Positions 53,776 through 64,000 of a DNA stretch of 64,000 bases are shown piece by piece (position 1 is the stretch's first letter; each line of letters begins with the position of its first letter). Source of the stretch: Diploptera punctata (lineage: Eukaryota; Arthropoda; Insecta; Blattodea; Blaberidae). The notes beneath the pieces are model-generated. The model saw only the letters and a list, made by a program, of their open reading frames with translations, ran no database searches and was not told where the DNA came from. The DNA lies in assembly GCA_030220185.1 (NCBI GenBank), contig JASPKZ010007250.1:1897001-1961000 (forward strand). Reading direction: 5' to 3'. The position numbers and the translations under genes are program-made.

Positions 53776-53919
53776 TATTCGTCTTGTTTAAAATCACGTT
53801 AAAAATGCATAGTAGAAACATACGAGTACAAACATTGATCCTAAGACGTGATATGACTTCAATGTTGAGACGTATAGGATAAAAAACACTATGAAATGTC
53901 ATGACATGTAAGATATCAT

Positions 53920-54130
53920 CTTCTACTTCTTCTTCTTCATCCATTCAAGTCTTGGGCCTATAGGCCTGTTAAAATCTCACTGATGAATTTTGTATCCAGC
54001 GCTTCTTTCGACGGCCCAGAGATCCCATTCCTGTTGGACAATAACGAAGCATGGCTTTGGGAACTCTATCTGAACTCATTCATCGCAAATTATTTATCCA
54101 GTTATTCTAGTATTCGAAGTGCATTCTAAA
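53920..54130 (-). pseudogene. RTE-B-like 3' fragment, diverged
   Basis: Complement CAGTCTTGGGCCTATAGGCC parallels the RTE-B end. SSDRVPKAMLRYCPTGMGSL and AVERSAGYKIH-like frames fit a related family. (CTT)n tail at 53920. Confidence 0.65.
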
Positions 54131-54567
54131 ACCTCTCGTATCCAAAACCTAACTTTAGACACTGGAGACGGAGTATAGGCGTTTTAAACCATAACATCAC
54201 TTGCAGAGGAAAAGCTGCATGGATGGAAAGCTCATCACTTTACCCCTTCGGGCTAGCAACCGGTCGGGCAGTATTCTAGAGTTGCTTTCATTTCTCACAA
54301 GCCTCGTATGGCCCGGAGGCATAATACCGTTGGCAAAAATGACAAGGAAAAGGACAAGTAAGATATAAATTATGTAAATCATGCGATTTTAGAAAAAATC
54401 ACAAAATTCAAACAAATATGAATTAAAATAAAACAAAATATGTACTTATTTTTCTGAAAATGATAAATGGGCAAATAAAACTTGTACATGGAGAATAAGA
54501 TACAACAAAGAACAATATGAACCGTATAAATTAATTATCTGGCGTGGTCACCTTAATTAAATTAACT
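54131..54567. other. Unclassified interval
   Basis: Nothing recognised. Confidence 0.35.
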
Positions 54568-54916
54568 ACATTAAGACGGACTACATAACAATGAACTACA
54601 TGGTCTTTGTAGGAAGCCAGATATAATAAGAACAGTTAAGTATCGTAGACTGCGATGGGCAGGACATGTTGCGCGTATGGGGAATGAAAGACGTGCATGG
54701 AAACTTCTTGTAGGAAAGCCAGAAGGAAAACGCCCAGTTGGTAGACCAAGAATGAGGTGGGAGAACAACATTAACTATGATTTGAGGGAAGTAGATTATA
54801 CAGGGAATGGTTGGAAAGCATTAGCTCAGGATAGGGATGTATGGAGAGCTTATGTCCGCGCGGCCATGAACCTACGGGTTCGATAGTGCCAGTGAGTAAG
54901 TAAGTAAGTAAGTAAG
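54568..54916 (+). pseudogene. RTE-A C-terminal copy with clean tail
   Basis: LHNNELHGLCRKPDIIRTVK, RWAGHVARMGNERRAWKLLV, GRPRMRWENNINYDLREVDY, ALAQDRDVWRAYVRAAMNLR, then GTGCCAGTGAG(TAAG)n. The open C-terminal frame and long tail mark a young insertion. Confidence 0.9.
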
Positions 54917-54949
54917 ACGGACAGGACAGCAGCGCAGAGCAGAGAATTA

Positions 54950-55140
54950 AAACAATGTTAAAACAATTACTGATGAAAAAACCAGAAGAGAGACGAAGGG
55001 TTGGAAGAGTATATAGTAGATGGATTGATGGAGTGCAGGAGGAAATAAGGAAACAGGCCTTCAATAATTGTTTGAACGTGGCTAAAGAAACATCTACCTG
55101 GCCGAAAATTTTAAAGGAACCCGGCCTATTAGGCTAGTTT
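54950..55140 (+). pseudogene. LINE C-terminal relic, RTE-M
   Basis: The frame reads LKQLLMKKPEERRRVGRVYS, RWIDGVQEEIRKQAFNNCLN and VAKETSTWPKILKEPGLLG. The RR.GR...RW.DGV..D/E and W..I...PGL blocks fit the C-terminal end of another non-LTR family. Confidence 0.55.
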
Positions 55141-55142
55141 GA

Positions 55143-55653
55143 TTACACTGGTCAACATGATTTTTGTCTCATGAGTACCAATAGTTGTACTTAATGCAGT
55201 TTTTTATCGTGTTTTCAAATATGTCGGAATTTCTCCATCACCCACATTTTTTATTATTTCAATTTCAATTAATGGGTTTAAATAATTATTTTTAATAAGC
55301 TTTTTTTCGTCCATTTGTCCACTGTAAAATAAAACCAAATGAGCTAATTCAGGAGATTTCAGCTATGGAAAAGAGATATCAAGGCAAATGGAATTCTAAT
55401 ATGCTGGCCGATTATTGTTTGACCATCAAGAGGGATGCTCCATAGGCGAAATATAGCAGAAAATCGTCATTTCTTACTTTCTAGGTCAGTCCGAATGTTC
55501 GAATATTGTGTAGTTACGTACATAGGAAACATTAAAGTGTTTGAGGAGAAAAACCAACATCATATTTGAATTCAGGAGAAAAAATACTATCAGAATCACA
55601 TATTTTTCTTTCTGAGACAAAAAAAAGAGTTTCTTCTTTGTTGCTCAGTGTAA
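55143..55653 (+). mobile_element. Q element, both ends, C-terminal exon and 3' block
   Basis: Left end TTACACTGGTCAACATGATT, right end GTTGCTCAGTGTAA. Inside: leader (as at 12.7 kb), acceptor-like GCTAATTCAG, EISAMEKRYQGKWNSNMLAD, YCLTIKRDAP, a stop, KYSRKSSFLTF, and after an indel SYLNSGEKILSESHIFFSE. Here the codon after YC is TTG, not the TAG seen at 12.9 and 35.4 kb. The ends are TA-adjacent, so a TA target duplication is possible. Internal exons have been lost. Confidence 0.8.
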
Positions 55654-56199
55654 CTTGTTAGTATACTAATGACATTAAACATTATTACATACTGCTCCTA
55701 ATCCATGCCATTACGGGTTGCATACATTTGTGAAATCAATTAATTTCAAAACCAAGAAAGACTTTTTGGTTCAAAAACTGGTAATCGTCATAGCAAAGGC
55801 TACGGACGAGATGGTTATAACTCTAAAATGGCAATTTTTCAGTGGAGTCATTTTAAAGACATGATTCATTTTTGAATTGGATCGGAATAAAAATAGAGAT
55901 TGTTTAAACGTTTGAAACAGGATACACATTATTTAGTACCGTAAAAAAATATAGCATTAATTATGTTCATTGTTGCAACATAATGTAGTTTTTTTTAATA
56001 TTAATGTTTTGCTATCAAATTACCACACAACAGTTGGGAGATAAACTGCATGATATATAACTTTTTAAAGTAGCAACGGTTTTGTTATCAAATTACCACA
56101 CCTGTTTTGTACTTTGTTATATTTTTGGTAGGATTTGCAGTTAGTCATGCACGCGCACACTCATATACACACAGACACATATACAATTTTTTTTATGCT
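55654..56199. other. Unclassified AT-rich interval
   Basis: CAAATTACCACAC occurs twice (about 56016 and 56094) in an otherwise featureless stretch. Confidence 0.4.
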
Positions 56200-56290
56200 T
56201 AGATTTAGATTTATTTAGCCTGGTGGAGTTAAGGACATGTGGCCTTCTCTTCCACTCACCAGGACAAACATATATTACATCAGAATATAA
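56200..56290 (-). repeat. T-like 3' tail
   Basis: Complement of the 25150-25215 tail: TTATTTAGCCTGGTGGAGTT, CTTCTCTTCCACTCACCAGG. Confidence 0.6.
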
Positions 56291-56310
56291 CAATTTGAAT
56301 TAACTCTAAT

Positions 56311-56734
<424 letters not shown>

Positions 56735-56741
56735 ATAGGCC

Positions 56742-56790
<49 letters not shown>
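56742..56790. repeat. (TA)n(TG)n microsatellite
   Basis: TA passing into TG at about 56766, just 5' of a SINE-A head. Confidence 0.95.
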
Positions 56791-57105
56791 CCAACGCTGT
56801 GGTCTCGAGGTAGCGTGCTGCCTTGTCACGCCGGGTTTGATCCCTGGTCGGGGCAGTTTTTCTGGGTGAGATTTTTATCGAGGTTTTTCCTCACCTGTAA
56901 GACAAATGTCAGGAAAACGTAAAAGCCCAAACGGTCACCGAAATCATATGGCCATCATCATCATCATCCTTCACCGGTGTGCAAAGAAACCGGAAGCTAC
57001 CACACCTACAATTCCCTAGTAAAGCTGCAAAGCATAGCATGAAAATGCTATGATTGCAGTGAAAGACCTGCCCTCGGTCAGAATTACTATGGATGGATAT
57101 ATAGG
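56791..57105 (+). mobile_element. SINE-A with 9-bp head deletion
   Basis: CAACGCTGTGGTCTCGAGGT, CTTGTCACGCCGGGTTTGAT (the CAGCGGGCC stretch before box B is lost), and 3' end GAATTACTATGGATGGATAT. Confidence 0.88.
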
Positions 57106-57142
57106 GGCTCATCTCATCTAATCCCTCGACCCGACCCTGATG

Positions 57143-57182
<40 letters not shown>

Positions 57183-57189
57183 TACACAA
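57106..57189. repeat. Short scrap and (TA)n at 57148-57178
   Basis: A TA array follows CTCATCTCATCTAATCCCTC. Confidence 0.8.
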
Positions 57190-57355
57190 TCGTTATAGGT
57201 AAACCAGATGTAATAAGAACAGTTAAGTCTCATGGACTGCGGAGGACAGAACAGATAGCACGGATGGGAAGAGCGACGTGGAAACTCCTTGTTTGAAAAC
57301 CAGAGGAAAGCGTTCAGTAAGTAGGCAATTATACAGTGAATGATTAGAAAAAAAC
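57190..57355 (+). pseudogene. RTE-A scrap
   Basis: GKPDVIRTVKSHGLR, MGRATWKLLV-like with deletions. Confidence 0.65.
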
Positions 57356-57480
57356 ATTAACTAGGCGAGACATGTGGTCGGCATGTCGGATACATCAGCC
57401 GTTATAGCTGGTTTTCTCAACGTGGAGCCGCTACTTATTGTAGCTACCCAAATTCCTCACGGTGCTGGGTGCTAATTTAG
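57356..57480 (-). mobile_element. SINE-D 3' fragment
   Basis: GACATGTGGTCGGCATGTCG, GCCGCTACTTATTGTAGCTA; truncated at the GCTGGGTG position. Confidence 0.7.
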
Positions 57481-57523
57481 AATACTAACACCTATATCAA
57501 CAGTTACACTCCAACATAAATAT

Positions 57524-57859
57524 CCATCCATCCATAGTAATTCTGCCCGAGGGCAGGTCTTTCACTGCAATCATAGCATTTTCATGCTATGCTTTGCAGC
57601 TTACTAGGGAATTGTAGGTGTGGTAGCTTCCCGTTGCTTTCCACACCGGTAAAGGATGATGATGATGAGATGTTAATGATAAGGATGATGGCCATATGAT
57701 TTCGGGGACCGTTTGGACCTTAAAGTTTTCCTGACATGTCTTATAGGTGAGGAAAAACCCCGATAAAAACCTCACCCAGAAAAACTACCCCGACCGGGGA
57801 TCGAACCCGTGCCCGCTGTGTGACAAGGCAGCACGCTACCTCGAGACCACAGCGGTGGA
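57524..57859 (-). mobile_element. SINE-A, full length
   Basis: CCATCCATAGTAATTCTGCC to CGAGACCACAGCGGTGGA. ACATAAATAT lies just left (57513-57522) and just right (57862-57871) of the element and looks like a 10-bp target duplication. Confidence 0.9.
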
Positions 57860-57889
57860 CTACATAAATATATACCCTGTATTTTTATG

Positions 57890-58560
57890 ATTATGGTCTA
57901 ATACAATTTACAACTAACAATGTCGAATTTCGACCACTTGTCGAATGCTAGTTCATTTTAACTGCTCAACATTTTTTATGAAAATTCTTTTTACTTACTC
58001 AACTAAAAATATTTTTTTTTGTAAGCCCATGTTTTCCCTTTACAGAGATTTAGGCGCTCTCCTCCTACAGGGAAGAATATGAACCATACTAATTTAGTTT
58101 CACTGTTTTCGTATAGATGTCATTTTGAGTGGTCCATGGTCAGTGTTCCGCCTCATACTGACATCTAGGAAACCATGGTAGTAGTACTAGGACGTGAAAA
58201 TTTTGTAAATTTTGCTTAGAGGCCTTTTCATTCAGGCTTAAGGATTTTTTATAAGCCTGAAAATCTTCAGACTCGGGACCCACGGCTTAAAGTCCCTCCC
58301 GGAGGACTTGCTCCTTGGATTTCTCCATCCTAAAAAATCCATCGACCCCGGCCGGGTTTGAATCCGCGACCCTCGGGACCAGAGGCAAGGAGCATAACCA
58401 CTAGTCCACCGCGGTCGACAATATAAAACTAACAATGTCTTATATGATATATATTATGGTCGAATTCCGACCATTTGTCGAATACTAGTACATTTTAACT
58501 GCTCAACAATTTTTTATGAAAATTCTTTTTACTTACTCAACTAAAAATAAAAATACATAT
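57890..58560. repeat. Direct duplication (about 115 bp) flanking a SINE-B
   Basis: 57895-58012 and 58430-58550 share ACTAACAATGTC, CGACCA.TTGTCGAAT, CATTTTAACTGCTCAACA, TTTTTATGAAAATTCTTTTT and ACTTACTCAACTAAAAAT. The copies are diverged, and a minus-strand SINE-B lies between them. Confidence 0.85.
58020..58425 (-). mobile_element. SINE-B, full length
   Basis: TGTAAGCCCATGTTTTCCCT at left (3' end), head at right: GGGTTTGAATCCGCGACCCT, CATAACCACTAGTCCACCGC. Confidence 0.9.
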
Positions 58561-58629
58561 TTAATTTATTCAGGCGTAGGAGCCAATTATGGTATTAGAT
58601 AGTCAGTTATAAAATTTGTCCAGAGGTAA

Positions 58630-58862
58630 ATGATATCCTATACAATCCCCCACTGGTTTTCAGGATTAACTGCGATGATAAGAACAAGGAAGGCGATGTC
58701 AGAATTAATAGGTGTGACGAATACCAAACGCTTCCTAAACCTCCTACCCATCTCATCTTTTGAAATAGAAAAAAAAAAGTTCAGTAGTTTGAGATCAGGT
58801 GACCGATCTGGAAGACTGACAGGGCCACCAGGACCGATTCATCCGTGTCGAAACCTCTCCTT
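58630..58862 (-). pseudogene. Mariner-like transposase DDE fragment
   Basis: The minus strand reads GGPVSLPDRSPDLKLLNFFF and, in another frame, FRKRLVFVTPINSDIAFLVL. The SPDL...L.FF motif followed by (L/V)VYVTPI is the region around the third catalytic acid of mariner-like transposases. Frameshifts and loss of the WG after FFL show it is dead; no ends found. Confidence 0.65.
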
Positions 58863-58894
58863 CAAGTGATTCTTACAAAATGAATAATGTTATA

Positions 58895-59338
58895 AGCCTA
58901 AACTAACTAATTCACTGGCACTAACGAACCGATAGGTTCATGGCCGCGTGGGCATAAGTTCTACACACATCCCTATCCTGAGTTAATGTTTCCCATCATC
59001 CTCTGTATAATCTACTTCTCTCAAATCATGGTTAATATTATTCTCCCACGTCATTCTTAGCCTATCTACCGGGTGTTTTCCGTTTGGACTCCCTACAACG
59101 AGTCCCATGCCACTATTTCATTCACAATCCATGTCACATGTCCTACCCATCGCAGTTTACTGGACTCAACTGCTATCGTATCTAATTTCTCATAAAGATC
59201 ATGTAGCTCACTCAGGCCTTCGTAGACTTCTCCATTCGCCTGTCTGTTCATCTCTATTTGGTCCTAAAGTGTTCCTAAGAAACTTATTCTCAAATGTCGT
59301 AATCTTTTCTCTTCCCTTAAAGTAAGAGTTAATAATAA
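58895..59338 (-). pseudogene. RTE-A C-terminal copy
   Basis: Complement of LTLREE... to MNLSVR: CACTGGCACTAACGAACC, GGCCGCGTGGGCATAAGTT, ATTCTTAGCCTATCTACC. Many substitutions. Confidence 0.82.
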
Positions 59339-59365
59339 TAACAATATAATAATAATATTATGGAG

Positions 59366-59672
59366 CACGCCGTAGCGTAGTGGTTAAGGCACTGGGCTAC
59401 AAGCCGGAGGGTCGAGGGTTCAAGTCCCGTTGGGGTCAGGATTTTTAAACTGACCCAAACCTTCTGGCTGCACTATGGCCCTGGGGTCGACTCAGCCTCT
59501 AACGGAAATGAGTACCAGACGTTTGATCTGGGGGTAAAGGCGGCCGTCACGCAGGGCTGACAACCCGGCTGACATAAAGTGCCGATTGTCTAGAAAAAGT
59601 GGGAACCTTAACCTCCTACTACCCCAAGGGCCTCCGGGTCTGTTGTGGGATCACTTTTACTTTACTTTACTA
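59366..59672 (+). mobile_element. SINE-C, full length
   Basis: CCGTAGCGTAGTGGTTAAGG, GGGTTCAAGTCCCGTTGGGG, GGGGTCGACTCAGCCTCTAA, tail CACTTTTACTTTACTTTAC. Confidence 0.92.
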
Positions 59673-59693
59673 TATAATAATAATTATTATTAT

Positions 59694-60092
59694 TATCGGC
59701 CGCGGTGGACTAGTGGTTATGCTCCTTGCCTCTGGTCCCGAGAGTCGCGGGTTCAAACCCGGCCGGAGTCGATGGATTTTTTAGGATGGAAAAATCCAAG
59801 GAGCAAGTCCTCCGGGAGGGACTTTAAGCCGTGGGTCCCGGGTCTGAAGATTTTCAGGCTCGTAAAAGATCCTTAAGCCTGAATGGAAAGGCCTCTAAGC
59901 AAAATTTACTTAATTTTCACGTCCATTTACTACCTTGGTTTCCTAGATGTCAGTATAAGGCGGAACCCTGACCATGGACCACTCAAATGACATCTATACG
60001 AAAACAAGTGTAACTAAATTAGTATGGTTCAAATTCTTCCCTGTAGGAGGAGAGCGCCTAAATATCTGTTAAGGGAAACATGGTCTTACAAG
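59694..60092 (+). mobile_element. SINE-B, full length
   Basis: Head CGGCCGCGGTGGACTAGTGG, box B GGGTTCAAACCCGGCC, 3' end AAACATGGTCTTACAA, entering (ATT)n. Confidence 0.92.
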
Positions 60093-60097
60093 AAGAG

Positions 60098-60320
<223 letters not shown>

Positions 60321-60461
60321 GTCTATCCATCTACAGTGCTGTGCTTAGTAGCTTTACTATAAGGTATACGCTATTAGAAGACATATCGGGCGGAGCTAGT
60401 GCATTTCGTCTAGCCTATTATAATCGAGCGGTGTTGTACAATTGGCGCAGTAACCAGGACA
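60321..60461. other. Unclassified stretch
   Basis: Nothing recognised. Confidence 0.35.
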
Positions 60462-60518
60462 TATCACATATTTTTCATTCTGAGACAAAAAAAAAAGTTT
60501 ATTTTTTGTTGCTCAGTG
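60462..60518 (+). mobile_element. Q right-end fragment
   Basis: ATCACATATTTTTCATTCTG, AGACAAAAAAAAAAGTTT and GTTGCTCAGTG match the right end of the 55-kb Q copy; TA follows. Confidence 0.75.
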
Positions 60519-61097
60519 TAATATGGAAATTATAAAATACAGTTACAGTGCGTACGCTTAGATGATTACTTCCTAATGAAGGAAATTGTAGCGAGTACTT
60601 GTACTGGTTGTAAGATTGTAGCTTGTCCTGCTACACTTGTGGTAAAGACAATACAGCGTAGTGATAAAATATTAAGCTTATGCTTTTACCCGCTCTACGG
60701 CCTCACTGATAATAATGGATGCAATTGACGTAGAAACAAGCTTGTGCTATATTCGGCAAATCAATGATCATTCCAATTTTACCTTCAGATGTTCTTATTC
60801 AAGTTTACGCGAGAAGTAGTATTTTCACAAAGGAAACGTTTGTTTTTAGCGGCTTAATTTTTTTTGAGAAGCTTGTTGAACTTATGTATCGGTATCGGGG
60901 TCCAGAGCAGGGATACCAAAACTACGGCCCGCGGGTCGGATACGTCCCTCCATCACTTTCAATCCTGTAGCATTCTAATAAATAATGGGATATGTTAAGG
61001 GTAGGCCTATAATATTAGTCTATCAATAATGGAACAAGAACTTGTGAAATATGTTATAACGACATAACAAGAAAAGTAGCAAATCAACAAACCGCTT
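60519..61097. other. Unclassified, with one hAT-like terminal motif
   Basis: CAGGGATACCAAAACTACGG then CCCGCGGGTCGGATACG (about 60908-60945) resembles the start of hAT transposons of the type CAGxGxTxCCCAAACTxxGGCCC, from memory. No matching second end was found. Confidence 0.35.
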
Positions 61098-61115
61098 ATA
61101 ATAATAATAGTAGTA

Positions 61116-61174
<59 letters not shown>

Positions 61175-61175
61175 T
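61098..61175. repeat. (AAT)n microsatellite
   Basis: Starts as TAGTAGTAGTAAT then AAT. Confidence 0.95.
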
Positions 61176-61194
61176 TTTATTTATATACAGAATT

Positions 61195-61470
61195 TTAATG
61201 TTTACACATCTTTCGCCTAAAGTTTTATTTTTCTTCTCCACTCGTCTCTCTCCATCCAATCCATGTCCTCTTGCTCTCATTCCAGTTCTTATTTCCAGCA
61301 TCCACGAGTTTCGAGGTCTTCCTCTCCTCCTTCTTCCAGGTGGACACCTTTCCAATGTTTTTCTGGGTAATCTTTCTTCTTGCATTCGTCGTACGTGCCC
61401 ATACCAATTGAATTGCTTATACCGTATATAATCTACTATTGAATAACCAATATTCATTTTTTTCTCTTAT
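61195..61470 (-). pseudogene. RTE-I C-terminal fragment
   Basis: The minus strand reads NIGYSIVDYIRYKQFNWYGH, VRRMQEERLPRKTLERCPPG, RRRRGRPRNSWMLEIRTGMR, then a stop-free run to GERRVEKKNKTLGER. A distinct family with CPPGRR.RGRP; it lies between AAT arrays. Confidence 0.82.
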
Positions 61471-61482
61471 GACAGTATTTCT

Positions 61483-61485
<3 letters not shown>

Positions 61486-61529
<44 letters not shown>

Positions 61530-61530
61530 C
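61486..61530. repeat. (AAT)n microsatellite
   Basis: AAT passing into AAC. Confidence 0.95.
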
Positions 61531-61544
61531 AAATATAATATACT

Positions 61545-62222
61545 AACTCACTGGCACTACTGAACCCGTTGTCATGGCGGCGCTGACATAAGCTCTACAC
61601 ACATCTCTACCCTGAGCTAATGTTTTCCAAGCATCCCCTGCATAATCTACTTCCCTCAAATCATGGATAATGTTATTCTCCCACCTCATTCTTCGTGTAC
61701 AACCTGGGCGTTTTCTATCTGGTTTTCCTACGAGAAGGTTCCATACACCTATTTCATTCACCATTCGTGGAACATGTCCTGCCCATTGCAGTCTACAAGA
61801 TTTGACTGTTCTTATTATAGCTGGCTTCCTATACATACCATGTAGCTCACGATTATGTAGTTTTCTCCATTCATCTGCCTGTTCATTTCTTTTTGGTCCA
61901 AACATTTTCCTGGCAAATTTATTCTCGGGAGAATAACGGTTTTATACATTTTCAGTTTAACGTTTTATGAAAGGAGTTGGGACGAAAAGAGTCTCTGTAA
62001 TGCATAATAGCACACATTTCCAGAATTTAGCCTATGTTTACTTTCTTTGTGCATCTCATTCCTATTTGTGATTATTGTTCCTAGATATTTTAATTCAGCA
62101 TCTGATTCAAAATTTCCCTCATTTGTCATTAATTATCCACTTAAATTTATATAATGCATTTCTATGAGTGAACATATATTTAGTTTTATTGATGTTTTCT
62201 TCCAGTGCTAATTTCTTAGTGT
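61545..62222 (-). pseudogene. RTE-A copy from RT thumb to 3' end, central deletion
   Basis: From right to left: NTKKLALEENINKTKYMFTH, LMTNEGNFESDAELKYLGTI, then a junction near 61940 into FGPKRNEQADEWRKLHNREL, HGMYRKPAIIRTVKSCRLQW, AGHVPRMVNEIGVWNLLVGK, RRMRWENNIIHDLREVDYAG. The YGCETW block is deleted. Confidence 0.85.
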
Positions 62223-62229
62223 TGACAAC

Positions 62230-62405
62230 GTAGACAATTTGGTGTATTTTGACTTTGAAATTTGACATTTGTCTGACAGCTGAGAAACCCCCCCCCAAAC
62301 AAAACTCGCCTACGCAAAAACCTTGTCCGACAAGGGAATGAACTGGGGCCCGTTGCAGCAAGATCCAACGACCGTTGTCCCCTATCTGCACAGCGGTGAA
62401 CATAC
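62230..62405 (-). mobile_element. Degenerate SINE-A
   Basis: GACATTTGTCTGACAGCTGA GAAAC, CTTGTCCGACAAGGGAATGA and GGGGCCCGTTGCAGCAAGAT fit a strongly mutated SINE-A head and body. Confidence 0.6.
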
Positions 62406-63100
62406 TGTATTTCACAGTACTTCATGGTACTCAATATCTCTTGATGGTGAAAGGATAATAACTGATGATGATGATGAAACACCCTAGAAATTTGTGAAAT
62501 ATATTTGAAAACACACTGTAATTAATTTGAAATTTAAGTTACGTAAAAACGATAAAAATCGCGTCATATCACCGAGCATGCTAGACTAAATACGCGCATT
62601 TATGATAATTATTATCAATGTAATTCTATTTGTTTTCATGGCTCTGGAATCTGTGCAGTTTCCATCCTAAATCGAGTGCAGTAACTACTGAATTTGTGAA
62701 AGCAATTATGTTGTAATATTAAAAGAGCATAATGCATGTCACATCATTAACATTTGAACAGCAATCAATACTCTAATATATTTAGTTTTCCATTTGCACG
62801 GTATTTAATACTTGCAAAATGCTGAAACAGTTAAATTGCTGTCATGGGTCATCACTTTAATTATTAATGAATTTTTTTAAGTTTACCGTCATGAAAAAAT
62901 AGTTTATCGGCGAATTCTGAAGCCATGGAGAATATGGAAGGTGTTCTCACCCACGAAAAGGCTTTTGGAGAAAATCTCTACTTTTCCTCACCGAAACTTA
63001 TCGTAAATCGAACCGAATATAAATAAATAAATAAATAAATAAATAAATATAATGGAGAAAGGTTAAGTGAAAGTAAGGTAAGATAATCATGCGCCATGAG
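62406..63100. other. Unclassified; (AAAT)n at 63022-63050
   Basis: No gene or classified repeat apart from the tetranucleotide array. Confidence 0.4.
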
Positions 63101-63104
63101 AGTC

Positions 63105-63305
63105 CTTAATCCTAAACTTAGCGAATGTGAATAATGATGGCTATATGTTCGGTCGGAGAAGGACCGTTTTGGCCTTAAAGTATCTTGCCAGGTGAGAACA
63201 AACTCCGAAAAAAGCATCACCCAGGAAACTTTTCCCGATCTGGGATCGAACCCGGGCCTGCTGCGTTACAATGCAGCACGCTAACCAGAATCGAGACCAC
63301 AGATA
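63105..63305 (-). mobile_element. SINE-A fragment with altered head
   Basis: Complement box B TGGGATCGAACCCGGGCCTG, then GCAGCACGCTAACCAGAATC (an insertion in box A) and GAGACCACAG. Confidence 0.7.
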
Positions 63306-64000
63306 ATATCCCCAACTCGTGTTTCCACTCAGGTTCGGTTCGAGGTATTGAGATGAAATGAAGCTCCTATATTTTAGAGGTCTGTGAATGACAAGGGCAG
63401 CACCGACGCAGGGGCACCATTTCCGGCATGGCGTACCCGAGACCTCACTCTCGAAATCCCAGCGATGAGAGGGGATAGTTTAAATCCATTACGATCCACG
63501 GACGCTGTTGACCTTTGTTTTCGTTTATGCAGTTACTCTTCTTTCCTTATAATGAATGGAGATTAGTTTCCAAGTCACTTGATGATTCGATTTGTTCACC
63601 AATCACTAGGCCTGATTTGTTTCGTGTGATTTACATGCACTCAACACCAAACAAAATCTCATTTGTTCCAATTAACAATTTTGTATGCCAATCGCGTGTG
63701 GTTCAATTCGATTTTCACTCTAAGTTAACAGTCCTTGTAAATGACAACCCAAGCCACAGTCATTAAACGTGGGATCTCCCATGACTATTAACTTGTTTAT
63801 GCCACTTCCAGCATCAAGACAGTGTTTATGTTGTTCTTGGCGTCGCAGTGATACGTTTAAGTAGTGGAAAACTGTTAACAAATTGATATAGAAAACCAAC
63901 TTTTTCTGGAAGATATATAAATTTCCACTCACGACACCCAGTTCAACAAAATAAGTGTAATTTATGGCTTAATTGACAGAGCAATATTACTTTCCAATAA
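63306..64000. other. Unclassified interval with SINE-E tail
   Basis: AGAGGTCTGTGAATGACAAG GGC at 63378-63400 is the inverted SINE-E 3' end. The rest has no supported gene. Confidence 0.45.

Overview
This window is eukaryotic, AT-rich and intergenic. I find no complete host protein-coding gene, no functional tRNA or rRNA gene, and nothing bacterial (no operons, Shine-Dalgarno sites or CRISPR). Its texture is that of a large, transposon-filled insect genome: truncated RTE-like LINEs, several tRNA-headed SINEs, Tc1/mariner, hAT-like and Penelope-like remnants, and long ATT/AAT arrays. Motifs such as GHVARM...GRPRMRW and the SINE types remind me of cockroach (Blattodea) genomes. That assignment is inference from memory.

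Layout. 1-3030 is the end of a 61-bp satellite array (about 50 units, running off the left edge). 3031-5003 looks low-copy and holds one weak THAP-like exon candidate. From 5 kb onward nearly everything is layered mobile DNA. 9130-10648 is a Tc1 element with a frameshifted DD34E transposase. 13.5-15.5 kb, 18.6-25.8 kb, 27.4-28.8 kb and 44-50 kb are dense in RTE fragments. 29.8-30.3 kb and 34.05-34.5 kb are Penelope-like. 31.48-32.78 kb holds the only RTE endonuclease domain. 42.37-43.44 kb holds the best reverse-transcriptase ORF. 39.0-40.4 kb is a three-level nest (hAT-like MITE > RTE > element M).

Family names used here (provisional): RTE-A to RTE-M are LINE families sharing a C-terminal region with LYGSETW, an RRT.GYTR-like block, W..H..RM and GRP..RW motifs; RTE-A ends in GTAA-like repeats, RTE-B, C, E and J in (GAA)n, RTE-D and G in (GAT)n. 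SINE-A, B, C, D and E have tRNA-like heads. X and Y are SINE-like composites that borrow the 3' end of RTE-B or RTE-G. M is a 439-bp hairpin MITE with 3-bp TGA/TCA target duplications. Q is a family with CACTGGTC-type inverted ends carrying pieces of a conserved ORF. T is a short dispersed repeat ending in AAATAAAACA(TTA)n.

How it works together: LINE enzymes evidently mobilised the 3'-truncated RTE copies, X and Y, and probably the SINEs, because many insertions keep 9-14 bp target duplications. Several insertions can be checked against an empty site inside this same window. The most unusual items are the Q family, the M family with three copies of exactly 439 bp, the LINE-tail composites X and Y, and a 208-bp SINE-end palindrome.
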